NCBI GenBank assembly: GCA_014218235.1 | Contig: CM024753.1 | Location: forward strand, 3,038,001-3,102,000 | Reading direction: 5' to 3' | Length of the DNA stretch: 64,000 nt | Source: Colocasia esculenta | Taxonomy: Eukaryota > Streptophyta > Magnoliopsida > Alismatales > Araceae | Shown here: positions 1 to 11,970 of the stretch, piece by piece | Position numbering within the stretch: position 1 is the stretch's first letter | Layout of the letters: every line of letters starts with the position of its first letter | The notes under the pieces: model-generated | What the model was told of the DNA's origin: nothing | The model's database searches: none | What the model saw: only the letters and a program-made list of their open reading frames with translations | Position numbers and translations under genes: made by a program

Positions 1-1239
1 CTATATAATAGTTTTTTATATTTACAACATATATATTATACAAATATTACTATTATTATATAAAAATCAATTTGTTCGATTTATTTTGGTTCAATTTGAC
101 AAAGTGTGAAACCAAATTGAACCGATGTTTGATCCAAACCGAGACCGAACAATGATCAGTCCTATTGTGACTAACCCAATGAGATGCCAGAAATTTAAGA
201 AAAAGAATATCTTTATTTAAGAAAAACAATATGGAACCCACATCACCTAATGAGGCATCTCTTATCCGAATTAAAGTGGGAATGCCGAATGCAGCATTTG
301 CTGCATTCTTTGATATGTAGCAAGTACCACACAACAAATATAGGTCAGAGGTTCACACGCGCGAAATAGGCTTACCCAATCCAGTCCGTCCAGCCCAAGA
401 CTCCATTCTTATTTAACAGTGAAACAAACAAAAGACCATGGCGAGTGCCATTGCAAGCATGAACAAGATGACTTATGAAGGGCTCAGTCCAATCTTCGTG
501 GACTTCCTGAACGATATCTGAGACTGACACAAGTGCATGACATCTAATAACGTGTGACAGATGCGAGAGATTAGAGGAGCCCCCCAACCTCCTTATGAAT
601 GCTTTCTGAAAGATCCAATTTATCCTCGAATTATGCATGCATTGCATCACATTTGCAAACGTCTGAAAGATAAGTAGGCTACGTGAATTTGTTAGTCACC
701 TAAACATTCTATTTTTATGCACATACGAATTTGCAGCAATGGAAGAAACCAGAATCTCTTCATGGTCAGTGAGGAGGCATAGAAAAGCCCATCTCCCAAT
801 TCACCTGTCTCCGATTGTTCTGATCGAAACGCCCTCTACTGAAATACTGTTACTGAACATTGAAAACAAATCTGAACCAGTAATGATTTACATGCACAAG
901 AACCGGGTCAAAAGAATACATAGGACATAAATGATCCAGTCTCACTCAAGACCCATGTCAGCACCATTCATAGCCTACAAGTCATGTTACTCCTTGAGCA
1001 TTTACAAAATCACATTCCAATGAGAACTTGAAACAAAAATGGAACACATCATGCCACAGCAAAAGCTACAAACGGCCATACCCACCGTTTCGGGAAGGGG
1101 AGGGACGGTGTCATGACGAAAGAGATCTTGCTGGGTGCCAGGAATGCAGAAATGAAGACTGCATTATGTCTCTGCTTCATCGGGTTGTGTAGTTATAAGC
1201 ACGTCCAATTTCAATACCAAGGGTACCCCCACTGAATCT
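1..1239. other. Left-edge sequence and AP2M 3' flank, no recognised gene
   Basis: The first 700 bases are AT-rich. Around 90-125 there is a short inverted repeat (arms of about 12 bases reading TTGGTTCAATTT and its complement), as often seen at the ends of plant DNA elements, but no complete element can be bounded at the window edge. The stretch of about 900-1239 lies directly downstream of the AP2M stop codon and probably contains its 3' untranslated region. The short open frames here match nothing I recognise. Confidence 0.4.
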
Positions 1240-4200
1240 TCAGCACCTGATCTCATATGACCCAGCCTTGGTAATGTACCTAACCCATTCAACAGTGTTG
1301 TATCCGCTCTTCTCCCAGACCTGCAGTGTGAGGTTTCCAACAGGTGAGCCAGTCTGTCTAGTTAAATGTGAAACCTAAGTGTGAAAATATACCTTAAGGA
1401 ATCGAACTCGTAGGCCTGAGGCAGTGAACATAGGTACCTGCCAGAACCAGCATTTCTGGTGCCGGTTAGTCTCAGAGTTGTAAACACAGAGATACAAGAT
1501 GGAGAAAAATAAACGATGAAGCTGAGACAAATGTTCTCCGCTCATGATTAACACGAACTCATGAAAGGAAAAACCTATGAACTGACTGCACAGAAAACTA
1601 TAGCTCATTCTTCATTGGTTAACCCTGGGAGAAAGAGGCCTTTGACTATCCCATCAAAATTAACTCATTGCAAGATGGATAAGTACTTCATCCCTTGATC
1701 CATGTTCACATGAACAGAGAAAATAAAAAGCCATTGTGCATAACACTAAGCAGTCCCTTTAACCCCTGGATAAGAGCTCTTATATTGTCCTCGTAGACTT
1801 ATCTTATTCCAAGAAGCTTTTTTATTTCCTTAAGATGGAGAGCCATAAAACTTACTGGATGACTAACAGAAATAATGAGCTCCTGGTGTGCGGTTGAGTA
1901 GAGGTATGTGGGTGTGTTTGAGAGGAAAACCTCTTGCATTATCCCACAGGCATGGTCTTGTCACAAGAGAGTTTCCTGACTGTTATCTCTTACTTTTCCT
2001 CATGCGTTCCTATATGGCTAGTGGCTACTACCTGTCTTTTTCAAATACATCTTCAAACCATTGACCAGCCAAACATGCCAGGTTAGCACAGCTGATCAAA
2101 CCAATGTCAGGTATTGTCATAGTTCTAGGCTCTGCTGAGAACAATGCTTTTACAAAATGATTACCTATTGAAGTCCATCATAGCAACCAAAACACTTTTC
2201 CTTGACATCCGTTATATAGCATCACCACTATTGCTCAATTAGAAAAGGTAAGAAGGCATTGCCTAGAAGCAGAGAAAGACCTGTGGGAAAAATATACCAG
2301 TTCATACTAATTGATAAATTTGCAACAGAGTATAAACAGAACCTGAAATTCCATTTGAATAGGAGGCCGAGTCCAAGATTTCTTTTCTGCCATCGTGGAT
2401 ATCAATTCAATCTCTGCACTCATTGTTGATTCAGTTTGCCCTGGGAATTTTCTTATCCTGCAGTGTTTATAGACAAAGCATTAACAGTAACATATAATAA
2501 TTTGTAAGTTGGCAAGTTTCCACCCAAAGGTAACAAATTTATCATGTCTACAGTTTAGAACTCTGATTGTGTTTAACACTGTAGCTTGCACCCAATGGTA
2601 TGCACAACTGTAGACATGATAGATCTGTGTTCACATAATTCATGCATAAGCAAAGCTAGCCAATTTGAGAAGAACAAGAAATCTATCTTTAGAGGATTCT
2701 AGAAATCAGAAAATGGACAAATATAACAAGCAAAAGATGTCTTACTTCCAGACAATGCAGTCAATGGCCGCATTATACTTCGCTCGACCAGAAGTCACTT
2801 GGAAACTTGTTTTTGCTGTCTGTTTTGGCACAGGAACCTTAACCACAACTCCAAGTGCAAACATTTTTGCACCAAAAACGCTCTTTACCTGTAGTTGACA
2901 GACATTAGGAAAATGCTAGGCATATAAATGGATGAATATTTATGTATTTTCTGTACTAACTAGAGACCTTAACATTGATTTCCATACGTGTTCGACCCAA
3001 CTCCTTGATTGTTGGCAAGACTCGAAATGGTAAATTCACACCTTCAGTAATCCTATATCTGTGAAGGTGTATAACATTAGAAAGACAAAAGAAAATAATA
3101 AACTGCAGTTTTGGAGAAGCTATGCATACCATTATATCTGATTTTCAGTATCTTATGAAAGCAAGCACTAGGACAGGACACAAGAAGTTCTATCTTCTTA
3201 GAGATGATCAAGAGACCATATTTCATAAATCAATAGTAAAATGCATAAAGGACTCCAGTGATTATGATGAGAATCTTAAAGCTACACCAAAGGAGCCATG
3301 GGCCGTTTGTTAATTTTGTTTGGCCCATTAGAGGCCCACTTGATGTAATTTTTTCTTTTAAAGTTTTATGTATTTAGAAAGGGGCATTTTGTTCTTTTGG
3401 ATCCTTGGTAGGTGAGAAAGGACCATGTGGGCTCCCATCCTCTTTAAATACCCATGTGTTCCCCACCTTTTGAGGGAATTAAAAGAAGACAAAAAAGAAA
3501 TGGCTTAGTCTCCCGCTCAGAGGGGTGCGCCCCTCTTCCCCTTCTCCCTCCCCCTCCTCTAGTGGATTCCGGCCCTCCTCCCCCCCCCCCCCCCCTCCAT
3601 TTCTCCGGCGACCCTCTCCCCTTCTCTCCCTCTCGGCCTCTTTCCCCCTTTCTGTCCCGCATCAGATTACCTCACAGATGAGCAATGTAGTAAGATGGCA
3701 GATGCTCTCTAAGCCATGGGCCTTTTCCAGGGCACATTCCATGAGAAACTTTTAAATTGTCAAATATCACTACCACTAGACTGTCACTCTACCTATCCTA
3801 TCCTCGCAGACTTTCAGCTTTCAGATCAGGTGGATTGAGTGTCTTAATATGAAAAAGACATGAAAATTCTTGTCTAAGCTTGATATCCATTTTTCCCTAG
3901 CATTGACCGCTATGTTCACAAGGATATTAGGCGAAAATGCTAGAATGCTGAGTAGTTTCATCTTTTATCTTGCTGACTAAGATATAAAACATAGAAAGTA
4001 GATACCAAGGATAATACCCTTTGTGTTGTTTTATAGCCTTAGCAGCTCATGGAACTTGGACACCTCAAGTAAATATACTATCTAGGATGCCATATGAAGA
4101 ATAATTGAAGTGAATTCCAAACATATCTTGCATATAAAAACTGGCATTCCATGGTGGCACCATATTATGGAAAGACCCATAAACAAGTTCATGCTACATT

Positions 4201-7200
4201 TCCTCAGCCCATAATTGACAGCTAGAGATATTAATGAGCAACATGTAGCCAGGAAATATGAAATAAAGAACTGGAAGAAACGAGAACAACATTCAGAAAA
4301 AAATGTGTATGATGTGTACAATTGATACTATTGAAGAATGTTCTTCACCTTTTATAATTCTACACAAAACACAATGACGAATATGCAAGAATACAAGCAA
4401 GAGTCAAGACTAAAGATAGTGAAGAGTAAAAAAATGAAGAAAAGTGGGCTTACTTCATCAATTCAAATTCATCATCTGGTGGCACAAAACTCACTGTCTT
4501 TTCAGAGTTGAACCTTGTCAAGTTTACACATTGGTGGAAGGTAACATCATCAAGTTCAATTGTCTTTCCACTGAAAAGATAAAAAGATAACCACAAAAAT
4601 ATTGTGGTCATCATATAAAACAAAAGTAGCCCCAACGCATAAATTGCTGAAAATTTTGCAGGGACTTCAGATATTATTTTCCAAATTTACAATGAGATAG
4701 CCAATCTTCATGGTGGATCATCATATACTATAGAGTTGGAAATATATCCTATAGAATAGGGAGGATGGATTCAGTTTTATATCCAAAACTAGTTCTATGC
4801 CCGTGCATTGCACGGAAAATTGTTAGGTTTGAATTAATAAAATTTATAAGTAGTATATATGAGGATAATATTTTTTATTATTTATGAAAGTAGATTTTGA
4901 ATAAAGACATGAGTTTTTAGGAATGAAGAGATGTTTAATGGGAAAGAAAAGAGAGGGAAATTATATTAACAAGTTTTTATTAGTTTAAGGGTGAGAGTGA
5001 GGTTGAGAGTTTTTTAAAAGCTTAGATATAGTTTGGGAAAGTTTAATAGGAGAGAAAGTTGGAGAGAAAGTAGGAAGATAATTATTTAGTTCATTTAAAT
5101 TTACTATATGTCTATTTTTAGGGAGGGAGATGTTATGGAGAGAATAGAATTGTCCTGGTGCAGCCACATGGCAGCACCAAGACTGAGTTATATTATATTA
5201 GTATAGATTCTTCTGCATAATCATAATAACTAATACATGAATAAAATGGGACATACTTACATCTAGAAAAACATTTCAGAAGAAAATCGATGAAGTGTGT
5301 ATTCCTATGAAGAAGAAGATTCAAGCATGCACATATCTTCACTTCCTCTTGCTCTTTTCATATCTTCATCAATTTACTATGCTATATGGTTAGTGATGAA
5401 AGGCACATTAAGTTGTTTGGAGGTTCAACCGAATTAACTTGGAAGTCATTCTACAAAGATGGAATATTGTCACATCACCATGTATAAAATTCAGATACTT
5501 CCTTGTTGGATTCTAAACCATGTTTAATTACCATGCCATACAAAAAAATCATGTAGGAGAAAATGGCATGATGTACTAGGAGACTGGTTAAACAAATTCT
5601 TATTGACTATAGCTAAGTGATACATGGAGACACATGGTGTTGCTTTTAGGTGATGGCAAGCGACTAGAATAATATAGATCTAGAATATAATAAGAAACTA
5701 GAAAAGCAATTAATCTTTGAAATATTTAAATCTTATGGTCAACTTTATAACTGTTTTCTATTCTTTTGAAATCGTGGGCCCAGAACCAGCTGAACTGGCC
5801 AGAACCAGTTCTAATTGGGAGGAAACCAGCTGGAACCAACAAGAACTGGCCTTGGAACTGGGACATGGATTGGAACTGGTCCCACGACTCTGGGAACCAG
5901 TTCAATGAACCTAGTTTGAAAAGTTACTGAAACAAGTGAACTTCAAATGGAGGGAAAAAGTAAGCAGACTTCTTATTCTTTAAACTTTTGGCCATAATTG
6001 CTACAGAATTTTTGAAGAGGATGCACATTTACCTTTTAGCAGGCTTTGATTTAAGCTGTGATTCCTTTTCAAGACCAATTTTGTCATTTAAACCTAACTT
6101 TAGATCAGGCATCCCAGAGAGAAAGCATTTCATGAGGATCTTTCCAGTAACATCGCAGCGTAGAACACTGCCTGCATGCACAAAGACATTCATCAAAAAT
6201 GGCTATGCTTCAAAAGAATAAAGACCCTTTTTCCAGTAAGATGCAAATAATAACAGATTCATTATGTACCCTTGGAGGACATCAGAAGGTTGACACTTTC
6301 TACAATGTCCAAAAACACCTGAAACAAAGAAATTGGGATTGGTCACACATCACCAGAGTAACAAACTACTGAAAGAAAACTTGATAGTATATCACCTCAT
6401 TCTTCTTGTAAACAAGACCCTCTCGTCTCCAACCAACAGCTCCAGTAACTTGAAGAGTTGCATTTGGTACGGGCTTGTCCATGGGCTATTATTAATTTCA
6501 TTTAACAGTTCATAGATAAAAATCAGGAATTAGAAACAACATCTTAGAGCTTCCAAAATCAAGCATAATGTAGTTATCACATAAATGACTACAAACAAGG
6601 TGGGATTGCTGTTGGACAGGGAGATTGACCTTTGATGAGAATGGAGAGCGAACACCTTCTTGAGTAATATAAAGTTTTAATATCTTGGGTGATAAGTTTT
6701 GCGGATATCCAAAATCCATAATTTCTGCAACACAAAAGGTAAAAGTACATAGCACAATTTTGGGAGCAGAAAACCATCTGGCAAATGCTTATCAAAGGGA
6801 TTTCAATGCCTTAACTTAATGTGCACAAAGACAATGATATTACCCTGTGACACAGGGACAGGGCAAAAGTTGGCACTAACATATCAACCTGACAAATATA
6901 TTTTAGTTGGTCCTTATGGTCTAACCTATGGACTTGTGCCACTCAGACCCAATGAGAGAAAGAATGGGGCATTCAGCTGAGCACATCAAGTAATGTATCC
7001 TTTCTCTGGACAGCACTCTTTAGGATTTAAACTTTTCTTGGTGATGGTCAAAACATCACATTTTCAGCAGTATAGAGGGCATGATGGTAAACCTCAATAA
7101 TACCACAGTGCAGGAAGAAATGGTAGACATCTTCTTTGAGGGCACCAATAGAAGATACAAGTATGTTTAGGTAAATGCACAATGTTCCTTAATTTATCAC

Positions 7201-7736
7201 ATGTCAGTAGCCTTCTCCATGCTCACTTCACATAAAGATTCAGATTTTAATTAGTAAGTCTTTGCTCCAAATTGTCCTTGCCAAGGAATTTTTCTACCTC
7301 CTTCCGTAAGTACATTCAATTACATTCACAAGGTAAAAGAACAAGACACCAGGAGATATAATAAATCTTATTCTGAAAGTTATGTTACCTGATATTTTAT
7401 GCATTAGGATCTGCAAAAAAAGTAACCTTAAAATAAAAATGGGATGAAGTTGATTACTAACTCAAGGGGCAAGGTTAAATCTTTTATGACATCATTATCC
7501 AACTCTCTTTTCCATTTCTTTGCACTGTGTATTTAACTTCTTGAAGTATTTTTCAGCCCTACATCAGCTGAATTTGACCGATGAACAAACTCTCAGAAAA
7601 AGAAAAAAAAAATCATTTTCCAGAATAAAAATTATAGAGATTTACCATCAAGAAGCTCGTATATCAAAACAAAGTTATTCCGAATTGCATCTTCATCAAA
7701 ATGCCCGCCAAAGTAAGACTTAAAAAGTGTGACAGC
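1240..7736 (-). CDS. AP2M: AP-2 complex subunit mu (clathrin adaptor), 5'-truncated
   Basis: Medium (mu) subunit of the AP-2 adaptor, which links clathrin to cargo and phosphoinositides at the plasma membrane during endocytosis. Eleven exons in transcription order: 7646-7736, 6630-6724, 6396-6485, 6270-6318, 6033-6171, 4454-4570, 2968-3058, 2746-2888, 2343-2457, 1393-1437 and 1240-1320. All introns are GT-AG and all phases agree. They total 1056 bases, or 351 residues plus TGA. Recognisable blocks are LFKSYFGG and [11 protein letters not shown] (end of the N-terminal longin-like domain), then the mu homology domain with [55 protein letters not shown] and a final GSYEIRC. Plant AP2M is about 438 residues, so about 87 N-terminal residues, the start codon and the promoter are absent. 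The 215 bases before the first exon run into an LTR. The body carries no stop or frameshift, so the loss is recent or the 5' exons lie elsewhere. Confidence 0.93.
3305..3712. mobile_element. Probable insertion in AP2M intron, class uncertain
   Basis: This 0.4-kb intronic stretch is flanked by a perfect 10-base direct repeat, GCCATGGGCC, at 3295-3304 and 3713-3722. Inside are a TATA-like ctctttaaatacc near 3440, then a C-rich and CT-rich tract (3540-3660), an arrangement seen in LTRs. A TG start is possible at 3308, but I see no matching CA end with 5-base duplications and no clear terminal inverted repeat, so the class is left open. The C-rich run gives chance open frames. Confidence 0.4.
4789..5207 (-). 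mobile_element. Non-autonomous Helitron (419 bp) in AP2M intron
   Basis: Read on the minus strand, the element begins with TCTATACTAATATAA at 5207. It ends with a hairpin CCGTGC-AAT-GCACGG about 8 bases before a terminal CTAG at 4789-4792. It sits between a host A and T, with no target-site duplication, as Helitrons do. It is too short to code for the Rep-helicase. Its 3' end is nearly the same as that of the larger Helitron at 53754-57106, so both belong to one family mobilised by an unseen autonomous copy. It lies in the intron between the AP2M exons 6033-6171 and 4454-4570. Confidence 0.82.
5770..5905. repeat. Cluster of AACCAG / CTGGTT words in AP2M intron
   Basis: About eight copies of GAACCAG or its complement (CTGGTTC, AACTGG) occur in both orientations within about 135 bases. 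Such clustered inverted words are common in subterminal regions of hAT-like elements, but no element ends were found. Confidence 0.4.
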
Positions 7737-7925
7737 CTAGTCAGAGATTACACAATCGTCAGAATCAGGAACATTTTTCCCACAATTTTGGGATTTATAT
7801 GAATCATATGATAAACAGAAGAAAAAAGTCCTGCTTTCTGAAGTATGAGGTAATACTGGGCAATCAATAAATGACAACAGGATGCACAAATCCAACTAGC
7901 AACATTGCCAATGAATAGCTACAGA

Positions 7926-7950
7926 AGTAGTAGGAAAGACGGCGCCAAAA
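7926..7950 (-). promoter_or_regulatory. Retrotransposon primer-binding site remnant
   Basis: Directly after the LTR end (minus strand) comes TTTTGGCGCCGTCTTTCC. This matches the TGGCGCCGTCTGTGGGAA type of primer-binding site found in many plant Ty3/gypsy elements. Only about 18 bases of internal sequence remain before AP2M intron sequence. AGTAGTA at 7926-7932 is repeated at 8614-8620 on the other side of the LTR. Confidence 0.6.
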
Positions 7951-8613
7951 TGTTACTGCTAGAGTAACGAGCTCGGCCCTAGCCAAGTAACCCCCAAGGA
8001 AAGACGAGCCGATCGCGAGCGCCCGCCGAGTGTTGTACCTGCAAGTCCACCGAGTGGCCTCAGTGGGGGAAGGCTCTGACGCTCAAGTCAGAGTCAGCAG
8101 AATGGAAAAACAAGGTTTTTGCATCAGAAGTTGCATACCTCCGTTGTGAGAGATGCCCCCCCCTTTTATAGTGGCTCCGTCAGTGCGGTTTACGGTAAGT
8201 GGGTAGAAGTCGTGCTCCGGGGTTCGTCCGAGATTCCCGTTGACTGATTTCGTGGCGCTAATCGCGGGTAACTTGCGATCACGATCCACAAGCTGTCTTA
8301 CCACTATGGGGCTTCCATAATCGTCGTGCGGGAGCGGTTAAAGGACGTGGTCCGTGGCCTTCGGGCCCCTTCCGCGTTCTGACTTTCCTCCACAGTCATT
8401 CGACGCGCCAGAGGATTTAGTCATACGAGCTCCCATTGCTTTCCTATGCAGCGACTCAGTCAGTAGAGCTCGCCCGGCTGGGCCGTCGGGAGCCAACCTA
8501 ATGCCGAATGCCCTTGTCTCAGCAAGGTCGACTGAAACACCCCCTGCGCCGGTTAGCCGAGTAAAAAACTCGTCCTACTCCTGAGCCGAGCGGCCGAATG
8601 ACGACCCATAACA
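7951..8613 (-). repeat. Ty3/gypsy-type LTR (663 bp), interior deleted
   Basis: On the minus strand it starts TGTTATGGGTCG at 8613 and ends CAGTAACA at 7951, so it has TG...CA ends with a short TGTTA/TAACA inverted repeat. A TATA-like CTATAAAAGGGG lies at about 8163-8173. The expected primer-binding site follows the downstream edge, so this is a 5' LTR and not a solo LTR. It interrupts exon 3 of GELP1. The internal region, the 3' LTR and everything up to the AP2M intron are missing. Confidence 0.75.
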
Positions 8614-8881
8614 AGTAGTAATTGTCGAAGAAGTTGATTAAGTCGTTGCCGCCGCAGCTGAAGACGAAGAGCAAATTGGAGACCAGCTTGTTCGTCATGT
8701 CCGTACTGCCGAGTTGCTGCTCCAGCAGAGTTCTCACACGCTTGAAGTTGTCGATCTGCTTGTCCATGGTGATGCACTTCTTAGCAGTGCCGTTCATGCA
8801 CTGCAATTTCAGCATGCAATATATATATTTATTTGTTAGTTATAGGCCTGTATAAAAGCAGAACCCATGCTTGCATAAATA

Positions 8882-11212
8882 GATTAATGTGTAAATCAAC
8901 TAGCGGTCCATTCTTTGACCTATGACTTAATTTTATGTTTTTTGATCTAATCTTTTTAACATCCAATCCATTTGGGATGAATTTTTATTTTTAGATCTAA
9001 AAAAATTCGATTTGATTGGGGGTTATCTATGGGTAGAGGGGGGAGGGGGGGGCCCTCAATCTGGGTTAATTCTCCCCACCTCTTGAGGTGGGGCAGAGGG
9101 GTGAATAAGTTTTTTTTTTGAAAAAAATTAAAAAAAATTAAAAATTTATAAATAGTATTTATTATATATCTTTTAAAATAAAAAATTTTAATTTTTAATA
9201 AAAATAAATAGAGTCAAAATAAAAAATTGACTAAAAAAAATAAAAAGTAACAAAAATTTATCTAACCAACAATCAAAGTGGGATAGGGAAAAAGATGATT
9301 AGTAAACCCTGATTAATCTACCCTTGCATAGATTAACCATGTGTCAAAGCAACGTCCGTCTAGTCAATTAACTGACGGTGGATATAAATCGAAATTAATG
9401 GACATGTAAAAGCGCTGCAGTTATGCCTCCCCTTCAAACCGGGATTACCAAGTTCCCCCAAGTCCCACCCCTCCCGGTGTCTCAGCCACCCCTTCTTTTT
9501 TCTTTTTTTTTTTTGTTCTCTTTCTCTTCTTATGATTAATTATTATTTGACTATAGATTTAGGTTGATATGATTAAGAAATCTATTTGGAATATTTGTCA
9601 TGGTGAATCTATATGTGAGCCACATTTGTTTGAAAAGAGTATATTTGCATGATCACTTGTTTGATACTATGCGCCCTTTCCTTGCTGGGGCTCAAGTTGA
9701 TGTTTTTAATTCCGCCAAACAACTCATCCTTAATTGTTCTGGGTGGGTTATCAGAAATGGGCAGAATGAGGTCCAACTCTGTCCAGAGTGGCACTAGAAC
9801 AAAAAAACAGCGACCGACGAGAAAATCCCTAGGACTTGCGAGCGCACGATGATGCATAGAGAGGAGGAAGAAGCAGCAGCAGCAGCAGCAGCAGCAGTCA
9901 GGCTCGTAGACAAAGGAAAGAGCAGAAAAACACCAGGGACAAAGAAAGCAAGTAGAAGAGGACGAACGAACGAGGAAGGACTTACTCGTCCTCAAACATG
10001 AGGCGCCGCTGACAGCGTCCATTCCGGCATCATCGGTGGTGGTGGAGGCCACCCTTCCCGTCCATCGGAGCGGCCGCAGTCGAGGCTGTGGCTCGGGGGA
10101 ACAGCGGGGATGGGTGAGCGAGGCGACGCGCGCGCGAGAAGAAGAAGAATGGGCAGATCTGAGGGCGGGATGAAGAGGCGGAGCAAACGCGGAAGTAATG
10201 AGGAGGGATGACGACGGGGATCGCGGGAGCAAATAGAAGAGGGCAGCGCGCTGCGCCCTGGCGGCTACGGCGTGCAGGATCTGCGAGGGTGCGGTCGACA
10301 TCTCTGTCGGGATTCTCCAACGCGCTGGCCTTGTGCGGCCCTGCCAGGAAGAAGGGTTTCGTCGTCGCCTCCTTCCCGCGTCGCACCGGCTGAGAAGAAA
10401 GATTTCGCCGTCGCCTCCTTCATCTGCCCGCGCCCTCAAGAAGGTTTCGCCCAGGAAGAAGGGTTTTGTCGAAGGGGAAGAACCCTTTTTGCCCCTGCTA
10501 TCCTCCGCAAATGGAGGCGTTACGGAATTATGGGTGGCAATAGGCCGGCCGTGGACGGGGTCTGGGTTGGCTCGGGTCCAGTCCTGTCTTTAACTGACCG
10601 GTCAGGGTTCGGCCTGGTTTAGGGCGAGGTTCGGTTTTTAAAAATTCGACTCGGTCTGAGACGATTATGTAAAGTTCGGTCGATTTTATCTTGTTAAATG
10701 TACTCTTATTATTTTTTATTATTTTTACAATAAAATTTATATTCATTGAATTAAAATAACATAAAATAAATATTAGACTAATCTAAATAAGTTTATTTCT
10801 AATTATTATAAATATAAAATAAATATTAAGTCATTAAATATAACTTCACAACATAATTTTTAATTTAAAATTTTAGAATATTAAAATTACCGACGTGTCA
10901 CTTATTTTTTTTTAAAATATCGAGCCATCGGACCACCCGGGCCGGGCGGAGCCAACCCCGAGCCTGGCTCAATCTTACTCCGGGTCGGGCCAGGCCGGGC
11001 TCAAAATTAAATGAGATTAAAATAGTCGCCCAAACCCGTAAAAATCAGGCCGAGCCATCGGACCTTCGGACCGATCCGGCCCAATTAACATCCCTATACG
11101 GAATGCCCTACAAATAAGATAAAGTAGCGTAATTGGATTTAAAATTAAAATTTTTAGTCAATGAACTTAAAAATAATTGAACAATCAACAAATAGATCTA
11201 AAATTGAAAAAC
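8882..11212. mobile_element. 2.3-kb insertion in GELP1 intron 2, possible gene-carrying element
   Basis: Aligning intron 2 of GELP1 with that of GELP2 (32640-32760) shows about 2.3 kb of extra sequence between a TAAATAG ending at about 8881 and another TAAATAG at 11213-11219, a plausible 7-base target duplication. The insert has an AT-rich left part and a GC-rich block (about 9800-10500) resembling a promoter and first exon of a nuclear gene on the minus strand. It contains a GCA/CAG trinucleotide run at about 9870-9897 and repeated GAAGAAGGGTTT words. A hAT element sits inside it at 10529-11096. I see no convincing terminal repeats, so the carrier type is unknown, and no product is recognised in the GC-rich block. 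Confidence 0.5.
10529..11096. mobile_element. Non-autonomous hAT element (568 bp)
   Basis: The ends read TATGGGTGGCAATAGGCCGG on the left and, inverted, TAGGGATGTTAATTGGGCCGG on the right. They are imperfect terminal inverted repeats continuing into GGCCGG-rich subterminal words. A perfect 8-base duplication TACGGAAT at 10521-10528 and 11097-11104 is the hAT signature. The middle is AT-rich and has no coding capacity. Confidence 0.88.
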
Positions 11213-11235
11213 CCTAAATAGAATCGAAGGAACTA

Positions 11236-11306
11236 TCACGACCTTACTTGAACAGGGTCTGTTCTATAGACTCGTACTAATGTATCCTTTAAGTTCTAAA
11301 AACAAA
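11236..11306 (+). mobile_element. Very short poly(A)-ended retroposed fragment
   Basis: About 71 bases ending in an A-rich tail (aaaaacaaaaaa) are flanked by a 14-base repeat, AATCGAAGGAACTA, at 11222-11235 and 11307-11320. GELP2 has this word once. The layout fits a severely 5'-truncated LINE-mediated insertion. The source is not recognisable. Confidence 0.5.
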
Positions 11307-11430
11307 AAAATCGAAGGAACTAGCTAGCAAGCCATAATAACCTCTGTAGCTAGCATGCATGCATGAGAGGGAGGAACGTGTGCCAATTGCCAGCTTATAA
11401 ACGGAGTTTTTATTTATATTGAAACATGAT

Positions 11431-11694
11431 TTTTTTGATAACGAGGAAATCCCGTCCCGTGTGGTTTTGCGGACTCAAGGATTGGTGTTCGCGAATTCCA
11501 AGGTCAGGACTTGGCAGCTCCTACTTTCCGTATACCCGTATTGCCCTTACCCCACTTGACCAGAAAAATTCCGGATTTACACACCTCGAGGATTGATGTA
11601 AATCAGGTAAATCCCCCCCCCCCCCCAGGAATCGAACTCGTGACCTTTTACTTTTAAGCAAGAGTTCTAACCGATCGACCCAACCGGGGTCCTC
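11431..11694 (-). mobile_element. tRNA-derived SINE, copy 1
   Basis: On the minus strand the element starts GGACCCCGGTTGGGTCGATC, contains GAGTTCGATTCC (a near-consensus pol III B box) and ends in TTATCAAAAAA. It is flanked by a 16-base target duplication, TATATTGAAACATGAT, at 11415-11430 and 11695-11710. A 15-base C-run replaces the shorter CCCCC of copy 2. It lies in GELP1 intron 2, and GELP2 has the empty site. Confidence 0.87.
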
Positions 11695-11970
11695 TATATT
11701 GAAACATGATTTATTTGTTACCAAATCAATTTTCATCTAATTTATGTTGATTATTGGTTATATATTCAAAGATCAGAGTAGTACTTCGGCTGGCCCTCTT
11801 CTCCATGGTAAACTTTTGGTGGCCGGCGGATAAAAGATGTTCCCATGTCCATACGGTATGGAGGCAACTCCTGTGGAGTACTACTGATAAGTCAGAAATC
11901 AGACAAATGATGAGATCATGCATCTCCTTTCCATGTGATAGAAAGGTCCATGCCAACATCAGTTTTGGCC

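Noticed and set aside
3444..3755. Overlapping proline-rich and glycine-rich frames on both strands
   Set aside because: They arise from a C-run and CT-rich tract inside an intronic insertion.
7951..8613. Interpretation as a simple solo LTR with AGTAGTA target duplication
   Set aside because: A primer-binding site follows the LTR, so internal sequence is present. The 7-base repeat is low complexity, and the flanks belong to two different genes, which a simple insertion cannot explain.
9609..10439. Long minus-strand frame of 276 codons in the GC-rich block
   Set aside because: Composition is Arg/Ser/Pro and Cys-run biased from GC-rich and CAG-repeat DNA. It has no recognisable domain and other frames are equally open, so it is not called as a gene.
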